From contig MU001677.1 in NCBI GenBank assembly GCA_010093515.1, positions 242,894-306,893 of the forward strand: DNA of 64,000 nucleotides, written 5' to 3'. This stretch comes from Lineolata rhizophorae. Taxonomy: Eukaryota; Ascomycota; Dothideomycetes; Lineolatales; Lineolataceae. A program made the position numbers and the translations under genes. A model generated the notes under the pieces. It saw only the letters and a program-made list of their open reading frames with translations, did no database searches and had not been told where the DNA came from. The stretch's first letter is position 1. Each line of letters starts with the position of its first letter. Shown one piece after another: positions 21,609 to 33,377 of this stretch.

Positions 21609-23726
21609 TCAACACCTACTCTCCACCCCTTCATCGCTCACAGTAAGGTACTTGACCCCCTTAAACGGCGTAACCCCGGCCCCTAGTCCCCGACTTGCCC
21701 TCGTATCCACGTTCAAGCTCTCCACCCTCACCCCGCTCGCCAACCACCCTTTAACCTGGAACGACACTATCGCCCCGCTCGGCATGAGCACCGCATTCTG
21801 CTTCGCCCTACGCTCATCCCTTTCCCTCTCCTTCTCAACCGCGTCCTTCCTCGCTCGCTTCTTATTCTGCCCCGTTAGCGCCGGCTCGTTCTGGTACGAC
21901 ACCGCCATGGCCGACGGGTCGTCGTACTCCCACGTCTCGGCGACCCTGCCGCCAGTCCACTGCGCGACGCCGCCGCCAACCGCATCGCCATCTTCCTCCT
22001 CGCCCTCCTCGTCCTCGTCGTCGCTCACCATACCCACAACCGCACATCGCAGCGTCGCCGCCGGGGCGGCGCCCCTCCCGCCACCGCTCCGACCCGCCCC
22101 CATCAGTCCCGTGACCTCGCGCGACGCGATCCGCCACTCGACGGCCATGTCCGCCGCCGCGAACATGGCCTCCCCGCGCGACGGCCGGATCTCCGGGAGC
22201 GACTTGACGGACGGCGGGAGCGGGATGCGGACGAGGATGTCGGAGAGGGTGGGCGCTTGGGACGTCCCGGCGGAGGAGAAGGACGAGAGCGCGGCGAGCG
22301 GGTTGGATCCGGAGGAGGAAAGGCCGCGATTGAGGCCGGGGCGGCCGCCGCCACTGCCGCCGCTGCCGGACGGAGTGGAGGCGCCGCCGAGTGAGGATGA
22401 AGATGAGGACGCAGAGGAGGACATCGAGCGCGGGGAGAGGAAGAGAGAGACCTCGAATTCGGAGCCGGAGGGGCCGAGCCCCGTCTGGACTTCGACTGCG
22501 GCGGGAATGTTGAGCTTAGCCGCGCTGGCGGCGGCGCCGCTGCTCCCGCCCTTAGAGCCAACCGCATTAGGCGTAGGGATGTCGACGTCGCCGCCGAGCC
22601 CGCGCCCCGCGAGTAGGTCCACCTCGTACCCTGCGAGCACGAAGCGCCCGTCCGGCGGCACGAAGCTCAGCGTGCCAGGCCGTTCGCGCCACCGCGCCAG
22701 GCGCACGCACGGGTGGAACACGGGCAGCCGGACGGTCTTTTCGACGGCTTGCTTGCCACCGCCGGCGCACGTCAAGCTAAGGAGGAGGTCGGGGACGCCT
22801 GACACCTTGGCCGTGAAGGCGATGGTGCCGTTGGCGGTGGCGCGCAACGGCAGGCCTGACGGAGACAGCGTTACGAGCAACGTCTCGACTATGTCGACGT
22901 AGAGTTCGTTGGAGGTGTGGCGAACGTTGGCACGGCGCCAGGGGACCGGCGGAAGGGACGGCGGCGGGCCGACAGGATGTTTGAAAGATGATGCGCTGGG
23001 GGAAGAGGAAAGCGAGGGGGGTTGGCTATGTTGGTCGCGCGTGTTAGGTAGAAGTCTTGTATGCAGCCGATGTAAACACTGTATATATCCCCCCAAAACG
23101 AAACCCACAGTAGTGGCCGGGCTCGTGAACTCACCCAGGCAGACCCAACCCGCCCATCACCTTCCCCACCCAACTCTCCGTGCTCACGAGATCCCTCAGC
23201 GCGTTCGGCTCCGTGCTAGCGACAAGCCCGCCATCGCACATCTCGCCCAGCAGCTGCGCCACGACATCATATCTGCTCTCGATGCGCGAGGCCAGCAGTG
23301 GGGAGCCCAGGAAGTCCTCAAGCGCGTCCGCCACCCGGTGCAGGAACTCGAGCACCAGCAGCGGCTCCGTGTCCGACGTGTGCGGCGACAGGAAGAGCAG
23401 CTGGTCCTGCACGAGCGAGTAGAGCAGCACGGGAGGCGTGGTGTTGGGCAGGTGCAGGAGCGAGGGCCGAGGCGACGGGTGCGCCAGGTAGAGGGGCAGG
23501 ACGGTGCGGGCCGGCGGCGGGCGCGAGGCGTAGACGTGCTCGAGGATGCAGTTGCTGCGGTGCAAGGAGAATCGTCAGTCGGCGCATATGAAGTGCCGGC
23601 GTGAGGCAGCTGATGGGCGTGGCCTGCAGCAAGCAATCGCGCAGGCATGTGAGCGCCGGGACTGGTGGTGGGGTTGCAAACGCACTTGTGGGCGTCGAAG
23701 ATGTAGAGCGCCTCGATGTCGGTCAT
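21609..23726 (-). CDS. apm3: AP-3 adaptor complex subunit mu
   Basis: Three exons, 23726-23686, 23554-23135 and 22995-21609 (or from 23025), give 615 or 625 residues. The start MTDIEALYIFDAHN and ILEHVYASRPPPARTVLPLYL belong to the longin-like N-domain; LVLEFLHRVADALEDFLG and the block ending STEPNALRDL are typical of AP-3 mu. The C-terminal mu-homology domain opens at VPWRRANVRHTSNELYVDIVE and continues with GVPDLLLSL. AP-3 mu sorts cargo from Golgi/endosome to the vacuole. Two acceptors for the last exon, 30 bases apart, are both in frame. The MHD holds Ser/Gly-rich insertions of fungal type. Confidence 0.93.
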
Positions 23727-24135
23727 GATACCAAAAGTGCGCGCCCGGGGTGCCCGTACGCTGCGGTCGTGCAGAGCATCTGAGGCGCGAGTCTGCGAGG
23801 CGTGCGGGAGGGTACAACAAGAGGACTGAGGGCGGACTATCACTAAGTGCGGCTGGGGCGGCACGAGATGCGTGAGGAATCACGGCGGCCGAGCTGTGTT
23901 CGCTACACGACACTAATGATCTACCCGAGCTCAGGTTGCCCCCATCGGGAGCTCTTCTACATTTCAACCAGAATCTGTCTCCTCGCCGTCGACTGATCCC
24001 TAAATCCCGTGCAAAAGAGCTTATATCGTCTTCAACGCTGTTTGCATTTCCTCAGGGTCATCCTTCGGCTGGGTTAGCGCAACGGGCAGCTCTAGGCGCC
24101 AAGCACTTCGTCCTCCACCCGATACCGAAACAACA
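23727..24135. promoter_or_regulatory. Divergent promoter, AP-3 mu / DUF4536 gene
   Basis: 409 bases between two outward-facing start codons. No repeat or additional gene seen. Confidence 0.55.
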
Positions 24136-24573
24136 ATGTCCAAAGACATCCAGTCCCTCCAAAAGCCTCCCAAGCTCGAAGACGCCCTTGCCGCTCAAAG
24201 AGCTGAATTTGACGACTGCCTGCCATGTCGGCTAATGGGTGCGTGTTCTGTCTGCCGTTCTTGAAGACAACCTCTGCTTCTGATTCCACTTGAAATGCGT
24301 TCCGCAACGTTCAGTTTGTCCTTCACCAGCTGCTAGATATCCAGCGCTTCTAACCGTAAGGATGCAACAGGGAGCGCAGCTTTTGTCGGCCTCGGAGCCT
24401 ACAGTTGGATCAGCGGCCACAGCCAGCTCAACTCGGAAGAGATGCGCGCGCGAGCAGCCGCAACTGCGGCGCGAAAAGGCGGCAGGAGCATCAACCTCGC
24501 CACCCGCAAGCTAGGCGTGAAGGGCATCTCATTAGCACTGGTTGGCATGGGGCTTTGGAGGCTTGTTAACTAG
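24136..24573 (+). CDS. DUF4536 mitochondrial protein (DMAC1/Dmo2-like)
   Basis: Two exons, 24136-24238 and 24371-24573, give 101 residues: KPPKLEDALAAQRAEFDDC and LPCRLMG, then GSAAFVGLGAYSWISGHSQL (first membrane segment) and after a basic loop LGVKGISLALVGMGLWRLVN (second). The CLPCR-G motif before the first helix and two short helices define the DUF4536 family, which includes human DMAC1, an assembly factor for the distal arm of complex I, and yeast Dmo2. An inner-membrane role is inferred from the family. The intron (132 bases, phase 1) splits the Gly codon after CRLM. Confidence 0.85.
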
Positions 24574-25267
24574 GTCACGCGAGCATCTATGTGTTAGTTC
24601 CTGGCGGGATTGCAAGGCGTTTATTTCTAGGCTCTGGGATATTGTTGTATTATCATCTCTTCTCCATGCTCGTGGCTCATCATGTGCCTAGGGGTCATTT
24701 ATTTTTTGACATGTGCATTTTGCGTAGAAGTTCTTGCAAAAATGTGAGGTCTCACCCTCTCCGGTCTACGCTTCCAGCGGCCAAAAGGTCGATGTCAGAA
24801 TACGAATGCTTAACTGAAGAAACGCCGTTTGAAGCACATAATTGAGTATTGTCGAGTCTTGAACGCGCGGTGGTATAATATCGTAAAAGATGCTGGTACG
24901 GAGAAGAAACCACTCAAGTAAATCCCGCCACTACATGAAGCCGCACGAGCAACGTCCATCTTTCCGAAGGAATAGATCTCTTTCCATCTACAAATTCCCC
25001 TCGGAATGATGGAAGGCAAAAGAAATAGCTGCTCCTGCAACTCCACCCTTTCTAACTGTTCGCCATCATAAATATGCAGAGACCTAAAAAAAATGCATTG
25101 CAAAACTTGGTAAACGGTCCAGTCCTCGCAGTGGGTTGCTCCGTCTCATGCCAAAGGCGAAGCCTCCATCCATGCTGTCGACCCCTTTAATAGACCACCA
25201 TGCAAGTATAATGTATGCATCCTTCACCCGTCAACCTCTCTATCTTCAAACATGCACCTCCTCTTCT
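24574..25267. other. Convergent intergenic region
   Basis: About 700 bases between convergent 3' ends, moderately AT-rich. No gene, tRNA or repeat recognised. Confidence 0.5.
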
Positions 25268-26113
25268 TCACGCGTGCCTGCTCCGCTTCCCACCCCCACC
25301 TCCCCCATTATGTCCATCCTTCCCATTCCCATTCCCAAGCCCCAGGCCACCAATGTCGAAGTAGTCCCCGAGCGGGAACTTGCGCTTGATCCCGGCCCCG
25401 GTGCCGAGCGATGAGCCGTTCCGCCCCGCCCCCGCGGCGCCTGCCTGCCGGTTATGTCTGGGCGAGCGGTGGTGCGCCCGCGACACCACCTCGAGCCGCA
25501 TGTGCCGTGGCGTGAAGTCGAGGCTGTCCAGGTCGAGATCCTGTAAGCTGCTCATCGGGGTCGGTGGCGGCTGTCGGAAGGTAAACTCGCCACGGGGCAC
25601 GGGCGGAGGCGGCGTCTGCCGGTGGACGACCGAATGCGTGTTGGGCGGCGCGGATTCGGAGCGGGCGGTCTCGTCCGGCGCGGGACGCTGTGTCGGTTGA
25701 TCGCGTTGCGGAGTGGCCTGCCGGTTGACGAGTGCGTCTGGCTTGGACGCCGTAGCAGGAGACGAGCTCCTCGCCCGCCTCTCCTCCTCTGCCTCCTCGT
25801 CCCCGTCACTATCCGCCATCGTCTGTTGTGCCCGTCCTTCCGTTTGCTGCCTCTCCATGATCCACTGGCGGACCCGCCACCCCTCGCCTTCGCCCAGCCC
25901 CATGTCCTCCTTGTCCAGGAAGCCGAGCAGCTCGTCCAGTGCATCCTGGTACCCCTCGGCGTGGGCCCGCGTCTGGTCCGATGCCGCTGTCTTGTACAGA
26001 TTGGTGACGGATAGCGCCGCCGTCTTGAAGGCCTGGAGCAGCTGCTCCGGCGGCGGCTGCTTCCGCGGCGAGGCCGACGGCAACGAGGTGTTCAGGCTTC
26101 GCATCGACTCCAT
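25268..26113 (-). CDS. HAPSTR1-like (C16orf72/UPF0472 family) protein
   Basis: One exon, 281 residues. The block LLQAFKTAALSVTNLYKTAA, then GYQDALDELLGFLD, resembles the core of animal HAPSTR1 (FQNAATAVTNLYKESV ... GYQRRNKDVLAWV). A basic GIKRKFPLGDYFD segment and a KRSR tail may be a nuclear signal, like the basic end of HAPSTR1. In animals HAPSTR1 is a stress-response partner of the ubiquitin ligase HUWE1; whether that holds in fungi is unknown to me. The middle is Pro/Ser/Thr-rich and the end contains a GNGNGK...GGGGGG low-complexity run. The family call is by eye and should be tested with a profile. Confidence 0.65.
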   Translation of the reverse strand: MESMRSLNTSLPSASPRKQPPPEQLLQAFKTAALSVTNLYKTAASDQTRAHAEGYQDALDELLGFLDKEDMGLGEGEGWRVRQWIMERQQTEGRAQQTMADSDGDEEAEEERRARSSSPATASKPDALVNRQATPQRDQPTQRPAPDETARSESAPPNTHSVVHRQTPPPPVPRGEFTFRQPPPTPMSSLQDLDLDSLDFTPRHMRLEVVSRAHHRSPRHNRQAGAAGAGRNGSSLGTGAGIKRKFPLGDYFDIGGLGLGNGNGKDGHNGGGGGGKRSRHA

Positions 26114-27242
26114 AGCGAGAGTTGCTACAGAGCCCTCCGTTCGTCTTAGGTTTCGAGTGAGATGATCAGGGCGTCGGCCCGTCTAAAAGCCCCAACCAGC
26201 AGAAGGATGTGTGTGAGTGTTCGACCGAAATAAACGAGGGTGGTGGTGATGATGCGGGTGCTTGGCCAACCGGCGGGCGGTAGCGAAGGTGGGTCCAAAG
26301 ACGGTATATTATTGATTACGAGAAGTGGGGCGAAGTCTGAAGAGATGTGCCTCGCCCCGGGAGCGTCAGAATGCAGTATCCGTGTGCGAAGGGTGACCAA
26401 GGCAGCGGAAGGTATCGGAAAGAGAGGTGAGGTGGTCGAAGATTTGTTGTTCGGAGGGCCACATGAGCACGGGTCCGTGGGTTGTGGCTATGATATTGCC
26501 CCCGGCAGGCAGGAATGGCCATGTTATTAGCAGCACCCACTAATAATCCACGTGCCTCAATTCGCAAAGTCAAGCACAGGACTAATTCGTATTTGTACTT
26601 GAGATCTATAGATCAAACAAGCATCTCAAAATCAAACTATTTACTTTCCGCAATTTACTTCTTTGGAACGCTATCCCGCGCCAGCATCCAATTTATGGTC
26701 TCGAGATACTTGGCATCACAACTCAGAACTTGAAAATATTCAAGTCCGGTTGACCGTTCACTCAACTAGCTAAACCTCATGCGGTGATAAAAGCGATCTT
26801 AGGTCATAAAAACGAGAGGCCCAGATAGTGCGAACCCATTATCAGAACGCCCTTTTTATCGAAGGATACAGCCACATACAACGACTATTTCACAACACCC
26901 ACCTTGATCCTCTTGCAGAGCATACCTGACGATAGTTGACCAAAGGCCAGTACCAATTCAAAATCTTCTAAGCAAAAAGTCTATAGAATCGACCAAAAGG
27001 AATAGGTATCAGCATGCAAAAGAGAAGTCTCAATCGCCTTGTTGAATCTCGATCAACGCGCTAGTGACCCCGATGCAAAACGTGCTCACTCGCTCGAAAG
27101 GGATATGGGAAAACGCTAGCTGCACCACTCGCCGCAACGAACCGAAGCATCCATCCGCAAAAATAGGAAATTCCCGAACTTTTCATTTGCACTCCCTTCC
27201 TACACCCCCCCATTCCTCTCTTTGCCCCTCCCTTCCACCATC
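26114..27242. other. Intergenic region
   Basis: This holds the promoter of the HAPSTR1-like gene (from 26114) and the 3' flank of the calponin-type gene. From 26500 to 27060 it is AT-rich. No conserved frame or RNA gene was recognised. Confidence 0.5.
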
Positions 27243-29601
27243 TCACGGCCTCGGCCTCGGCCCAATAATCTGCCTCCTCCCTCCAAACCCGATCCCTTGC
27301 CCCCCCTTATTCTGCGAATCCCCGCCCATAAAGCCATACTGATGGACGTCCCAACTCTGGCCGGGGCCCGACCCCTGCGCCGTATCCCTCTGCGCCTCGC
27401 GGATCTCGCGCTGGCGCTCTTCCCACTCGCGCTGCATCTCGCGCTCGCGCTCCATCTCGCGCTCGACCACGGATTTGGCCGCCCAGCCCTGCGCCTTGGT
27501 CTGCTTCTGCGCCGCGGCCCGGCGCGCGTCCTCGGCGTCGCGCTCCGAGGTCGACGTGAGCCCGAGCTCGGACGGGAAGTGCGAGGTCGGCTTAGGCGCC
27601 AGCGGCGCCGGGTGAGACGAGAGGTAGCGGTCCGCGCGGTTCGAGTTGGGATTCGTGGGCAGTGGCCGAGTGGAGGTGGAGGTGGTGGCGTCGTTGACGA
27701 CTGCCTTGTGAGCCGAAGGCGAAGAAGCGTAGTCTTGCGGGTTCGGCAGCGGGCGGGACGGCGAGGGAGGGGACTTGACTGCCGTTGGCTCCGGCAGTGG
27801 CCGAGAAGGTAGACTGGGTGGCGTTTGGGCGGCAGTTCTGGGGTCTGGCAGGGGGCGCGAGGACCCTCCCAGAGATGCACCACCTGCGTTGCGGGTACGA
27901 TGTTCGGACCACTGCTGGCGCAGGTACTCGCGCTCATCGCCGGCCCAGGAGACATCACTATCTCTTGACGGGCTTGGCGCACGCTCAACCGCAGGTTGCG
28001 GTGGTTGCGGCTTTGCCGGGTGGCTACGCGATCGCGACCGCGTACGGTTCTTTTCGCGGCGCTGCTCTCCATGCCGTAGGCGCTCCTCACGCTCGAGTTC
28101 GTACTGACGCTCACGCTCCTTAGCGTCTTGGAGTTGGCGTTCCAGTTCACGGATACGGGCGGAATGGGCGTCCTCATCTTCGCCCGTAGGACGGCTTCCG
28201 CGACGGCTCCGAGGTTTCGACGACGCCGTTGGTGGAGACTGTTTGTCTTGCTGAGCCTGGTACTCGCTGAGTAACTGGCCGCGCAGCCTGGAGTCCCCGG
28301 TGGATGTGGCACGCTTGTCGCGCCGCAACGTCTCGCGCTTGATACGCTCTTCGGCCTCGCGCTCCTCGCGTAGTCGCGCTTCCTCCTCCTCCCTCCACCG
28401 CCGCTCTTGCTCCGCCCATTCCTGTTTCTGAGCCTCGACGCGCCGCTTCTCTTCCTCACGGTGGCGCTTCGTTTCTTCTTCCCAGCGGCGCTCCTCGGCC
28501 AACTTTTCCTGCTCCTCGGCAGCCTCACGCTCGGCGCGCCGCCGCTGTTCGGCCTCCTCGGCTTCCGCACGTTGACGCTCGGCCTCAGCCTCAGCTTCGC
28601 GGCGCTTCCGTTCCCTCTCCGCCAGTGATGGCACGTGTGGGCTCGCCGACGTAATCTGCCGCCGGGCACCGAATGCGACGCCTTGCGTGCCCTGGTTTGC
28701 CCCACCCATGTACCCATACTGGTGAATGTTCCACGCGGGCGACGTAACACCTTCGTCACTCTTCTTACTCCAGCTAGTGATAGCACCTGGCGGCGAACGT
28801 GCACCACCGCCTCCCTCCCGACTTGTCTTGGAAGAGCCGGAGCCGCCGGTACGGACGGGACTCATAGCGCGCGTTGACGGTGGCGGCTTGGCCGGATTGA
28901 AAGTCGCGGTGGAGGAGCTCGTCTGGCTCGCGGCACTGGTCCCGCGACTCCTGCCAAATCCTGTCGGCGACGTAAATCCCCCTCGGCCGAGACCGCCGCC
29001 ACCACCAAGGGTGGATTGGCTTCCCGATTCTGAGCCGGTCGCCGAGGGACTCAGGGCACCACCGCGCTTAGGCCCGATGGTGGAGGGGAATTTAGACGGG
29101 CTGAGGTTATTCGCTAGACGGGAGAAGGCGCCGAGGCACTGGAGGACCTGGGCGGGGTCCTTGGCCTCGTACAGGTCGACGGTAAGGAAGCGGTCGTGAG
29201 CAGGCATGTTGAGCGGCGGCTGCTCGCACGCGCGGAGAAAGTGCGATATGTTCTCCATCTGGATAAACGGCATGGGCGACTTCTTGAACTTGACGCCCGG
29301 AGGGGGCACGGCGAGGTTGACGAGCCTGTATTTGCGATTCGACGAGGCGGGGCATCATCAGTCTAGGGTGCCCGGGCGCTCTCCAAAAATTCGAGAACGA
29401 TAAACGCAAACAGGGGCCAGTGAGTCATGTTCACCTGCAGAGTACGGTGCCATCTCTGAGCGCCTCGAGGAGGTCGCCAGACGGCAACGGTTCGCCCAGA
29501 ACAGCCTCTATCCAGGCGCGGGCCTCGTTGGCCGCGGCGGGGGTGTAGCGTGACATGCGCAGCTTGCGCATGTCCTGGTCGAGCGACGACACGGACGCCA
29601 T
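27243..29601 (-). CDS. CH-domain protein with calponin-like repeats and long coiled coil
   Basis: Two exons, 29601-29435 and 29325-27243, give 749 residues from the ATG in GCCATGGCG; an in-frame ATG at 29811 would add 70 residues with no conserved text. The N-terminal calponin-homology domain reads ARAWIEAVLGEPLP, LRDGTVLCRLVNLAVP (intron inside), FIQMENISHFLRACE, LFETVDLYE-like and VLQCLGAFSRLA. Near residue 230 a calponin-type repeat, QYGYMGGANQGTQGVAFGAR, is followed by RQI; a second, QYGFMGG...GIGFGGRRQI, ends the protein. Between them lies a long Glu/Arg-rich coiled coil (REAEAEAERQRAEAEEAE...). The layout suggests an actin-binding/bundling protein related to Scp1/Stg1 transgelins but much longer. 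Single CH plus calponin repeats is the transgelin plan; the coiled coil could dimerise it. Confidence 0.85.
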
Positions 29602-30301
29602 GGCGGGTGCGACGGCGGAGACTGTGCGCGAGGTTGCGGGCGATAGCGAGAGGGTGCGGCTGCGAGAGGCATGCGGGATCGCGGGCGATGGCAGGTGGGC
29701 GGATGCCTGGATGGTGGAGGAGCACACGTCGGCGGCTCGTGCCCGCGTTTCCAACCCCGGCCCGTGTACGGAGGCTGCGGGTGCGACGTAGGGCCCGATG
29801 TGGCGCAGCATTCCCCCGCTGCATCTCAGCAGTCATACTACATACGCACTGTACGTTAGAGTTAGATTAAGTCTAATTTCGCTTACGATTTGTGTCTAGT
29901 CAATACATACGCCTTCCCACGATCGTGTACAAACCCTATGAATCCGTATATGTGCCCAGCGCAGCAACAGCGAGGCCGTAGGAGCGTGGCAACGTGGAGA
30001 GCGAGCTTCGTACCTTACGTGTAGACTCTAGTTTGATTTTTTTTTCTTTTAACTATCAAGTAAAAAAATACTACGTAGCTTTCCGAACAAAGCGAAGCTG
30101 CATATACTTTTCACTGCCGAGGGAAGCGGCACGGCGAGAAACCTGAAGGCTCACGAAACCGGTCCCGTAGGCCGGGCCTCGTAACCAACCACAGAATTGC
30201 TCATCACTCAATATTACCCCATACATACCCTGGGGACAGGGGAAGAAGCCTTGAATCGTACTGGTATGGAATGCCGGATCCAACAATCCATTTCCCCTTC
30301 T
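29602..30301. other. Upstream region of the CH-domain gene
   Basis: This contains the promoter of the CH-domain gene and the 3' flank of the CorA-like gene. A near-palindrome TTAGATTAAGTCTAA lies near 29865, and the stretch 30035-30070 is T/A-rich. No other gene seen. Confidence 0.5.
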
Positions 30302-32146
30302 TCAAGGCATCTCTGGCTGTACCTCTCCTGGCGGCTTGTCCACAGCATACGAAAATTCAGACTCCTGTTCAGCAGTCAGCATGGCTAGGTCCCCGAAGTC
30401 GTTCCAAAGAGTTTTCCTGGTTGCTTACCTGGCTCCATGCCTGACGTCTAAACGTTTGTGCTACTGACTCGCCTTCGATTCGTCTCTGCTGTTGTCTAAA
30501 AGATATCGTGGCATAGATGAGAAACGTGAGTGCTGTGATTGGAATCGAAAGGGCCCAAAATATCCAAAACCCAGGTTTCCCGGGGGCAAATTGGCCGCTT
30601 ATTCCAAGTATGCTGGCGATGGTCCCTGATGGGACGAAAATGGTTGCCAGTAATGTGAACCTAGCCATACTGTCCCCCTTCGACGCATCCTGCCTCACTT
30701 GTTCCACGGCCAATTCGTCTCCCAAGACCTTTTCGTTCCGAGCGATCCGCTGAACGTTTCGTTCGGCGAGCCGTTCGACTTCACTGAAATCAGCCACGAT
30801 GGCCGACACAATTGGACATCGTGCATTGTTATCCGGCTCTCGTGGCCACCCTTCTTGTCCCCGGTGCTCACACAAGGATCGAGTCTCCGCAATCATGAGC
30901 TGATAGAGCTCAGTCCTGCGGCGGAGCATGAAGAGGTCTTTCAATTGACTCTGGAGCTCGTCCAAGGACGGCGACCCTTTTTCCGAATAAACCTCGATGG
31001 TTCCCAATTCCCTTTCGATGTATTTAAGCGGCACATTCCACTCTGAAGCGATAATTCTCATCAAGTCTCTTAGCAAGACGAAAGGGTCCTTGGCGGACCT
31101 AGCTACCAAGGCAGGATCTTGCTCAAGGCAGAATTGGAATGACGCTCGCGGCGAGCTACGAGGAAATAATTTGCCCTCGTCGTTCATGAATTTTGCACGC
31201 CCGGACAGCTGGCGGTATTCAGGCTCATCGCAGTCGCCCTTTGCAGAATCTAGTGCAAACAAGGGATCCAACAATATGACTCCTCCAGGGTTTGTTAGAC
31301 AAAGCAACAAATTCAAAAAGCCAGACACTCAGACTTACCGTTCCAAGAAGCGCCGAGATTTGGGCCACCGATCCAGATAGTTGCAGAATTTCTGGCGAGG
31401 ATGACCTTTTCGAACTCCTTCGTTGAACTGGACCTCTTCCTTGGCGTGAGCTTTCCGGCCACTCTGACTATCGCAGCTCTCGATTCGTCCGACCAAATGA
31501 AGTTTGAGGGGAAACCGGCCTCTGCTCTCGGATGGTATGTCTGAGCGGCAACAAATTGAACTCGGACGTACTGCTCTCGTCTCGCAATGGATGGAAGTCG
31601 AGGTAAGTGATCCGGAATTCTCTCAGGGAAGTACCACGGCGCGGTATCCAAATGCTCTTCGAACGTTTGAGGATCCATGTCGAAGGTGCCACCGAGTTGG
31701 GCCATGACTTCGGGTGTGACATTCTCGATAACGAATAGTCTACCGGAAATCCCGCTTTCCTGAGGAAGGCCGTCCAACTTCGTCCTCAGTTGGTCTTCGT
31801 TGAGGGTGATTAGCCTTGACCAGGGGCTTTTGTCTCGCACTTCGACGAGCGTTGTTGTAGATCTAATTCTACAGTTTCCGTCGATGTCGCGTCGATGCAA
31901 AAAAGCGTCCAACTTCTCAAAATCATAGCAGCGTTTTCTCTCACGCCGTACAAACTGCCGAAACTGCTCCCCCACATTGGGTGGATGAAGTGTGGATGAT
32001 GAACTTAGAGACTTCATTTCCACAGTCGAACCGTCTCCACTAGCCATCCCAAATTGAAGGTAGGTTCCGAATGTAGAAGAAACAAAATGCTGAGGCCCAG
32101 CTACAACAACTGATTTCTGATATCTGGCTTTAAGACGACTGAGCAA
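30302..32146 (-). CDS. CorA-like membrane protein with an atypical post-helix motif
   Basis: Three exons, 32146-31339, 31282-30429 and 30364-30302, give 574 residues. The body is soluble and acidic/basic mixed; the end has two membrane helices, FTLLATIFVPSGTIASILGI and FWIFWALSIPITALTFLIYA, in the position of the two CorA helices. CorA Mg2+ channels carry GMN after the first helix; here it reads GIS, so Mg2+ transport is doubtful. Such CorA-like proteins are common and variable in filamentous fungi. The last intron is inferred from a clean GTAAGC donor and GAACAG acceptor, giving a 20-residue end ESEFSYAVDKPPGEVQPEMP; without it the protein ends PSHADC. The start may also be an internal ATG about 34 codons later. 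Confidence 0.75.
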
Positions 32147-33377
32147 TGGGCTGCCTTATACCCCTTCCAGTTGATGAGGCAAGGCCACAACAAAAAAAAA
32201 AAAAAGGCACAAGTTGCCTTATGTTTTGGTTCACTAGCTTATTACGAACATCGACATGGCAGTGCTTAAGCCACACGCTCTCCCCGCCAACGGGAGCGGA
32301 GATAGTAATATCGACCTTCCAGATTCTGCGAGCCAGTACTTCGTGGCTTGCTGCGCACGCCCGCTGAAGGTTCCGGTGAGGTGTTCTTGGCGACGCCTTG
32401 CTGCACGTCGTAGGTGAATCCCAATGCCTCCCGCCATGGTGCAGAATGTCGTGGGAAACGAATCACTCTAGACTCGCCAGCTTGGTAATCATGCGCTCTA
32501 ATAAGTGCTACAAATGAACGTGAGTGAAGAACTATTGGTTGCTAGATAGCAAGGGTGAGCAAGATGAATTATTCGTGCATATGCCCAGGAATGAGTAGCA
32601 GGAAGGCGTCTTCTTCTTGCGTCGTCCCCCGACTTGATTGGCCGATGCTCCTCCCACAGAAGGCAACTCTAGCAGTGATGTTAATGCATTCACGCTGCCC
32701 GCGTCACCGGTGTTTGCACGGGCAAAGAAAATCTTCTCCGGCCTAGACAGTGCTCAGCCTAACCCATGGAACGAATTTTCAGCTGCATTATGGCCTACTA
32801 GAATATTATCAAAAGTAAGATGGAGGGCTAAAGGCCAGCCCTCGTCAGAATCATATCACTAGACCAGAAGCAAGACTTTCATCTCAGAAGCGCAGCGCAC
32901 TCAACTTAATCTCTCCGATTCCGCCATTGAATTCCACGCAGTGCCGAGACACAACTCTTGCATCTCCAAGCTCATAACTAGTGAACTAGCCCTCGTGCCG
33001 CAACGCCGTTATTCTTGACCCGAACTCCAGCCCATCAGCATGGTATCTAAACATAAAATGCACCCAAGCGCCCACATCATGCGCGTAGAAGGTATTCCTC
33101 TACTCAAATTACTTAATAATCCGAGGTAGGAATGCAATCACGCCAACTATTTGGACATCCGCCTGTCCTCTTATGACCATAGTCATAGCGAGTTTCCCCT
33201 TTTCGTTCCATCTCCGTGCCTATCGTACAAGACTCTCACCCTACCCGTCCAGCAATTACCCACAAAGTAACACACCACATTTCCTCATCACCTCTCGCCT
33301 AGGACTACCGCTTCCGTCCCTCAAACCCTCACCCACACATACCATCTTCCCCCTTAACCACCACCCATCATTCCCCC
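32147..33377. other. Intergenic region, CorA-like upstream and MED1 3' flank
   Basis: About 1.2 kb with a run of 15 A near 32191 and a C/T-rich stretch after 33170. Short open frames match nothing known. No RNA gene seen. Confidence 0.5.

Noticed and set aside
21430-22902. Long plus-strand open frame over AP-3 mu
   Set aside because: Low-complexity product, while the minus strand encodes a clear mu-homology domain.
27200-28807. Second long minus-strand frame in the calponin-type gene
   Set aside because: Arg/Ser-rich out-of-frame reading of the coiled-coil exon, no conserved text.
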